NCBI GenBank assembly: GCA_035048495.1
Contig: CM068553.1
Location: 3,665,259-3,729,258 of the forward strand
Length of the DNA stretch: 64,000 nucleotides
DNA from: Euptelea pleiosperma
Lineage: Eukaryota; Streptophyta; Magnoliopsida; Ranunculales; Eupteleaceae
Direction of reading: 5' to 3'
Every line of letters begins with the position of its first letter. Positions within the stretch are counted from its first letter, which is position 1. Positions 60,149 to 64,000 of the stretch are shown piece by piece. The position numbers and the translations under genes were made by a program. The notes beneath the pieces are model-generated. The model was given only the letters and a program-made list of their open reading frames with translations. It searched no databases and was not told the DNA's origin.

Positions 60149-60154
60149 TATATA
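60149..60154 (-). promoter_or_regulatory. possible TATA box of the methyltransferase gene
   Basis: TTTATATAC on the - strand about 440 bp before the start codon. A CAG-GTGCTC site near 59934 could be the donor of a 5'-UTR intron with acceptor around 59870. Both are inferences. Confidence 0.4.
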
Positions 60155-60159
60155 AAGTA

Positions 60160-60768
60160 TTTAATTTTCAGTTGTTGGAAGAATTTGGCAACGGCTAGTT
60201 AAAAAATTTCTAAGATTCTCGTCCTTCTTTCCAGTATTAAAAATTCCATAAATCTGCATCCTTGTTTATTCAGATCCCCCAGTCAATGAGTCACCTCTTG
60301 TATATCATGTAGCCTGGAAATCATGGTGATTAGAAAATATTAACCATTTGATCAAAACTATTTTCCTTCTGGGCAACTAGCCATTGCACTAGGTTGTAAA
60401 TGCCTCTGATCCAGGCCGTCCACTGTGTGGATTACCTCTTGATAGCATGTAGATTAACAATCATGTGAATGGGAATACATCTATACAAGTGGTGGACCAT
60501 CAATTGAATGATCCAGAGGGATGAAGATTTGGGCTACAAACCTAAGGTTGATCTGCAGGGAAGGTGGGATCATGCTCCTCTGCTTTTATCTATGATTCGG
60601 GTGGCCTTATAGAGTTGGGGAGAGTACTCTGGTTGCAATTGTGAGTGTTAAGAAAGACACCCAATCAGATGGAAACATGAGTCCGACCTAATTTACCAAG
60701 CAAAGATGTAGGTAACAACGAAATTTCTTTAAATAAATAGCGCAAAGTACCAAAATGTCCGTAGTGTA
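60160..60768. other. intergenic, upstream of the methyltransferase
   Basis: No gene or defined repeat end seen. Contains GGGTG/ATCCAG text shared with other spacer segments in the window. Confidence 0.45.
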
Positions 60769-60776
60769 CACACGAC

Positions 60777-61197
60777 TAGGGGTGTCAATTTTACCCGATT
60801 TAACCGAACCGGAACTGAAAACACCGGTTCCGGTACCACATTTTTGGGAACCAATTAAAAAGAACCGGAACTGGAACCGGAACCGAACCGGAAACTAATG
60901 GTTACGGTTCCGGTACTCTAATATGGAACCGAAAACGATAAGAACCGGAACCGAACCGATAAGAACCGGAACCAATATATAAATATAGTGTAAAAATTCT
61001 CATATTACCAAGATTGGACCCGTTATACCCGAAACCGGAACCGGAACTGACAAAAACTACATAATCGGTTCCGGTTCTGGTACCATCACTTTGAGAACCG
61101 GAACCGATAAGTACCCGAACCGATAAGAACCGGAACCGTTTGTTCCGGTTCTGGTCACCTTAGGAACCGAACCGGAACCGACCCGTTGACACCCCTA
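60777..61197. mobile_element. hAT-type miniature element filled with ACCGGAACCG repeats
   Basis: A 421-bp element with ends TAGGGGTGTCAA and TTGACACCCCTA, flanked by a perfect 8-bp duplication CACACGAC (60769-60776 and 61198-61205), as expected for hAT. The interior is built from degenerate GGAACCGGAACC, GATAAGAACCGG and CGGTTCCGGT words in both orientations. There is no coding capacity. Confidence 0.9.
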
Positions 61198-61338
61198 CAC
61201 ACGACTCAATCATTCAAGCCGGAGCCCAAAGTATAATAAGCTGACACTGCACATCTCGGCCGAGCTAAGAATATACCATCGGACATCATAAAATCTTAGC
61301 CAAGCTAAAGGAGAATATAACAAATACTTATCTTAAGG

Positions 61339-61612
61339 TGTTAAGTGGTTCCTTCAAATAATATCACACCTGTTAGAGGGAGGTGTAACAATGTATATCA
61401 AAGGGTCCATGGGTCTAACAGAGGCAGAGTGCTCGCCAAACAACATTCCCTACCAACACCCCCTTTCAGCACTTTGTCGGGGACTCGAACATGTGACCTA
61501 TTGGGATCTCCTGCTCTGATACCATGTTGAACACCACTTTACTCTAAAAGCTAAAGCTGTTAGAGGGAGGCATAACACTATGCTATATCAATTTAACTCT
61601 ATCTAGAGCTAT
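61339..61612 (-). mobile_element. TRIM-like miniature LTR retrotransposon
   Basis: On the - strand: a 5' LTR part ending TTCAACA (61525), immediately the primer-binding site TGGTATCAGAGC (61524-61513), a spacer under 50 bp, the purine tract AAAGGGGG (61466-61459) and a 3' LTR starting TGTTGG at 61458 and ending TTAACA at 61339. Both LTRs share CCTCCCTCTAACAG. There is no room for any protein. The outer part of the 5' LTR is eroded, so its far end is uncertain. Confidence 0.65.
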
Positions 61613-61680
61613 ATATTCTATAAGGCATGCATCTTCATATTTTTTTTATTTTTTTTACCACTGTCCCTTGCTGTTTAAAC

Positions 61681-62014
61681 CAAGGTTGAAAAAATGGCCG
61701 ATATATCGAAAATAACAGCCGTTATAACGGGTTCGGACCTACCCCGTTACGTTATGGACCGTTAAAACGCCCAGAAAATAACGGCCGTTATATCGAAAAT
61801 AACGTCTAGAAAATTTTGTGAAAAAAAGGCCATTATTTTCCATTATATTCCGTTATTTTCCATTTTGAAATTTTGAAGCATTTTTCCGTTTCTTTCTGTT
61901 ATTTCCATTTTTTTTTTCGTTTTTGCCCCTGAGCGTTTTTTTTTTTGTCATAACGGAAAAAATGGTAACGCCCACAGTCTGTTATACCGTTATAACGGTC
62001 CCCTTTAAACCTTG
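61681..62014. mobile_element. hAT-type miniature element with GTTTAAAC duplication
   Basis: A 334-bp element with ends CAAGGTTGAAA and TTTAAACCTTG, flanked on both sides by GTTTAAAC (61673-61680 and 62015-62022), a perfect and palindromic 8-bp duplication. The interior is rich in ATAACGGCCGTTAT and CCGTTATAACGG-type palindromes and a long T-run. Confidence 0.85.
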
Positions 62015-62022
62015 GTTTAAAC

Positions 62023-62827
62023 TTTAGAGCCTACTTATTGGTTCCTTGGAGGGTTGGGCAGGTGACTGGCCCAGAAAAGAAAGTCTAAAGATCAGATGGT
62101 TACTGTCATTATATCATATTACCTTCCAGAATGGAAAATGGCCATATATTGTTAGCATCGTCTTATGACCATGGCTTATCCATCAGAATGCTAGCAGTGT
62201 CTGGAATGACGGGTTGAGCTACCATGCATGGGCAATGTGAGATGCAGGACACATCACAGAATACTTTCCCTTAATAAGGGGAAAACAAAATTAGAACATA
62301 CATATTTTTTTTATTTTTTTGGAACATTAACGGCACTTGGTAGCTCGAGATACACCATAAAAGAACTCTTGGGATAAAATAAAGTTTGCACTGATCCTGA
62401 TCGTTCAATTAGTGGGTCGTCTCATTTCTTCGATAAGTGGAGAATCATCACCACCCATACTCAGCGACCCACCATCCGATGCATTGACTTACTACTAAAA
62501 TATAAAAAGACCATAAAATATTCGAAGTTCATCTCATTATTTATTTAATTAATTAAACGTGACTTGGGATAGACGTCTTGAGGAATGGAAGCTACCCAGG
62601 CTGTAAAAACCATTAAAAACGTTCACCAACACTCAGACTCAAGAGAAGCGTTGGAGAGTGGATCTTTAGATTATTTTTAATGTGGTGGACCCCCAAGTCC
62701 GCAACGCTCGGCATTTGAAATACGAACGCAGCGTTGGACTTCTCACGCAAGCGTAGAATACCACCATTCCTGCAATCCTTCTGATATTAAGTTCTTTGTT
62801 TTGGCTACGAATACTCCGAAGACCAAA
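62023..62827. other. intergenic, no gene recognised
   Basis: Short repeated words (AACGCTCGG, AAGCGTTGG) around 62640-62750 but no gene, RNA or defined element. Confidence 0.45.
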
Positions 62828-62835
62828 CTCACAAA

Positions 62836-63065
62836 CATGGTTCAAAGTTTTGGACGAAACCTAAACGTTTCGTCCATTACATTTAAGTACATATGTTTCA
62901 GTTAGTTTCGTCTGAAACCGAACCATACTTCATCTTATGTGTAAATTTGCGATTTCTTTCAGTTTCACAAAGTTTTCGTATAAAACCGAATGAAACTTTC
63001 AATACGTTTTGGTATCGCCCATGAACAATTTCATATTGGAATGATACCATGTACTTTGAACCATG
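62836..63065. mobile_element. small hAT-like element
   Basis: A 230-bp element with ends CATGGTTCAAAGT and ACTTTGAACCATG (13-bp perfect inverted repeat), flanked by CTCACAAA (62828-62835) and CTCACAAG (63066-63073), an 8-bp duplication with one mismatch. The interior is AAACGTTTCG/GAAACCG-rich, as in the element at 40387-40691. Confidence 0.8.
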
Positions 63066-63329
63066 CTCACAAGTGGCACAAATGAAAACTAACATTTTCT
63101 TGGATTTACCTGGGCTGGTTCACAAAGGCACACACATATCCACCCACACTCCTCATTAGATGGGTAGGAATCATCATATTGGCTTGATTTTTAGGGCAAC
63201 CTAGACTTCGAGGCAGGACCTATCGATTGAATTGTGCGGATTTGGCACCTCAAATGCAAATCAAGTGGAGCATGGTATTTAATGCTGCATCCTGTCATCT
63301 GATACAGCTACAAACAAGTATGGAGGTAA

Positions 63330-64000
63330 TTAATTGAATCAAACTGCAGTAGCCACCCCATTTAGTTCAGAAACTGAATGGACATTGGAAAAACCCAACC
63401 TCTTCATCATGAACAAAGAAGCAAGCCTTCAAGGGCTTTGCACTTCCATGATCAGAGGATCACCTCAAAGATTTGAAGCTTCTCTTAGATCTCTAATTTC
63501 TGCTTCAGTTTAAATCCTCACTTCCACGCTAGACCTTTCTAAAACCTCATCTTAAACGTTGAAAATCAACCTTCCATGAATCAACAAAGATTAGAGAGAA
63601 CAGAAAGACCAATCACACAAACACAACAGATTTACGCGAAGGCTTTGAACCAAGATTTCCAGATGGATGGGGAAAGTATTGATCCATTCCTCTCCAGAGT
63701 CCAACTTCGTTGAGAAGATCGGACATCTGATCACATTGCCTACGTCCATGGGTGAGAAGAGCTCTTTCACTATCTCTAAAGAATTAGGGTTGCAATAATT
63801 TCCTCTCTCACTCTCTCAATGTACAAGTGAAACCCTAATGCCGTACTTTAGAGAATATATAATCACTGGTACAATGAAATACCTAAAGTACCACCAATAC
63901 AGGTTATACCCTAACACAAACAATACGAACTTGTATGGACAAAAAAATGCCATTGGCTCTGGCGGCCAGGGGCTTCGCCCCCAAACCCCTAGGGCAAGGA
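63330..64000 (-). mobile_element. LTR-retrotransposon fragment running off the right edge
   Basis: On the - strand the stretch has the character of an LTR end and leader: a CT-rich transcribed segment, CATGGACGTAGGCAATGTG, then CCTTCGCGTAAATCTGTTG and GTGTGTTTGTGTGATTGG-like text common in copia U5 regions. Near the edge it carries GGGGGCGAAGCCCCTGG. No protein domain is included, so the superfamily (copia likely) is an inference. Confidence 0.45.

Noticed and set aside
60777..61197. Short repeated GC-rich units suggesting a CRISPR-like array or satellite
   Set aside because: Units are degenerate, vary in spacing and orientation, and are enclosed by hAT ends with an 8-bp duplication in plant DNA.

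Overview
This is plant nuclear DNA: AT-rich, with intron-rich genes (GT-AG introns up to about 4 kb) and plant-type transposable elements (Ty1/copia, L1-like and RTE-like LINEs, tRNA-derived SINEs, hAT- and Mutator-type miniature elements). The encoded proteins look like those of a broad-leaved angiosperm. The species cannot be named from the sequence. An early-diverging eudicot or a magnoliid is possible, but that is an impression only.

Five protein-coding genes are supported. Spliced models were built by joining exons at GT-AG sites in frame. (1) An MSP1/DAA1-like AAA-ATPase, + strand, 3643-12943, 16 coding exons, 835 aa. (2) An F-box protein of the Arabidopsis At5g52880 type, + strand, 16360-19864, 6 exons, 297 aa. 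(3) A Golgi golgin with a GRAB domain (golgin candidate 3/4 type), + strand, 24354-44517, 13 coding exons, 758 aa; its introns hold several transposons. (4) A reticulon-like ER-shaping protein, RTNLB5/6 type, - strand, 48094-49740, 5 exons, 254 aa. (5) A single-exon membrane-anchored SAM-dependent methyltransferase-like protein, - strand, 58312-59706, 464 aa.

Layout: 1-3000 is a promoter region packed with foldback repeats. 3000-20000 holds the AAA-ATPase and F-box genes in tandem. 20000-24100 is an intergenic block with a foldback element, a decayed LINE and more foldbacks. 24100-44500 is the golgin gene. 44500-48100 is a quiet spacer, followed by the convergent reticulon gene. 49700-58300 is mostly repeats. 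Then comes the methyltransferase gene, and from 60700 to the right edge a cluster of small elements (three miniature elements with 8-bp target duplications, one TRIM-like element) and an LTR fragment.

The genes do not form a pathway. Two neighbour pairs (AAA-ATPase with F-box; golgin with reticulon) match, as I recall, adjacent Arabidopsis genes on different chromosomes, so this locus probably keeps an older gene order. I found no clearly new biological system. The most unusual features are the foldback families that carry G-box-like palindromes into gene flanks, and the number of small elements whose insertion duplications can still be read.
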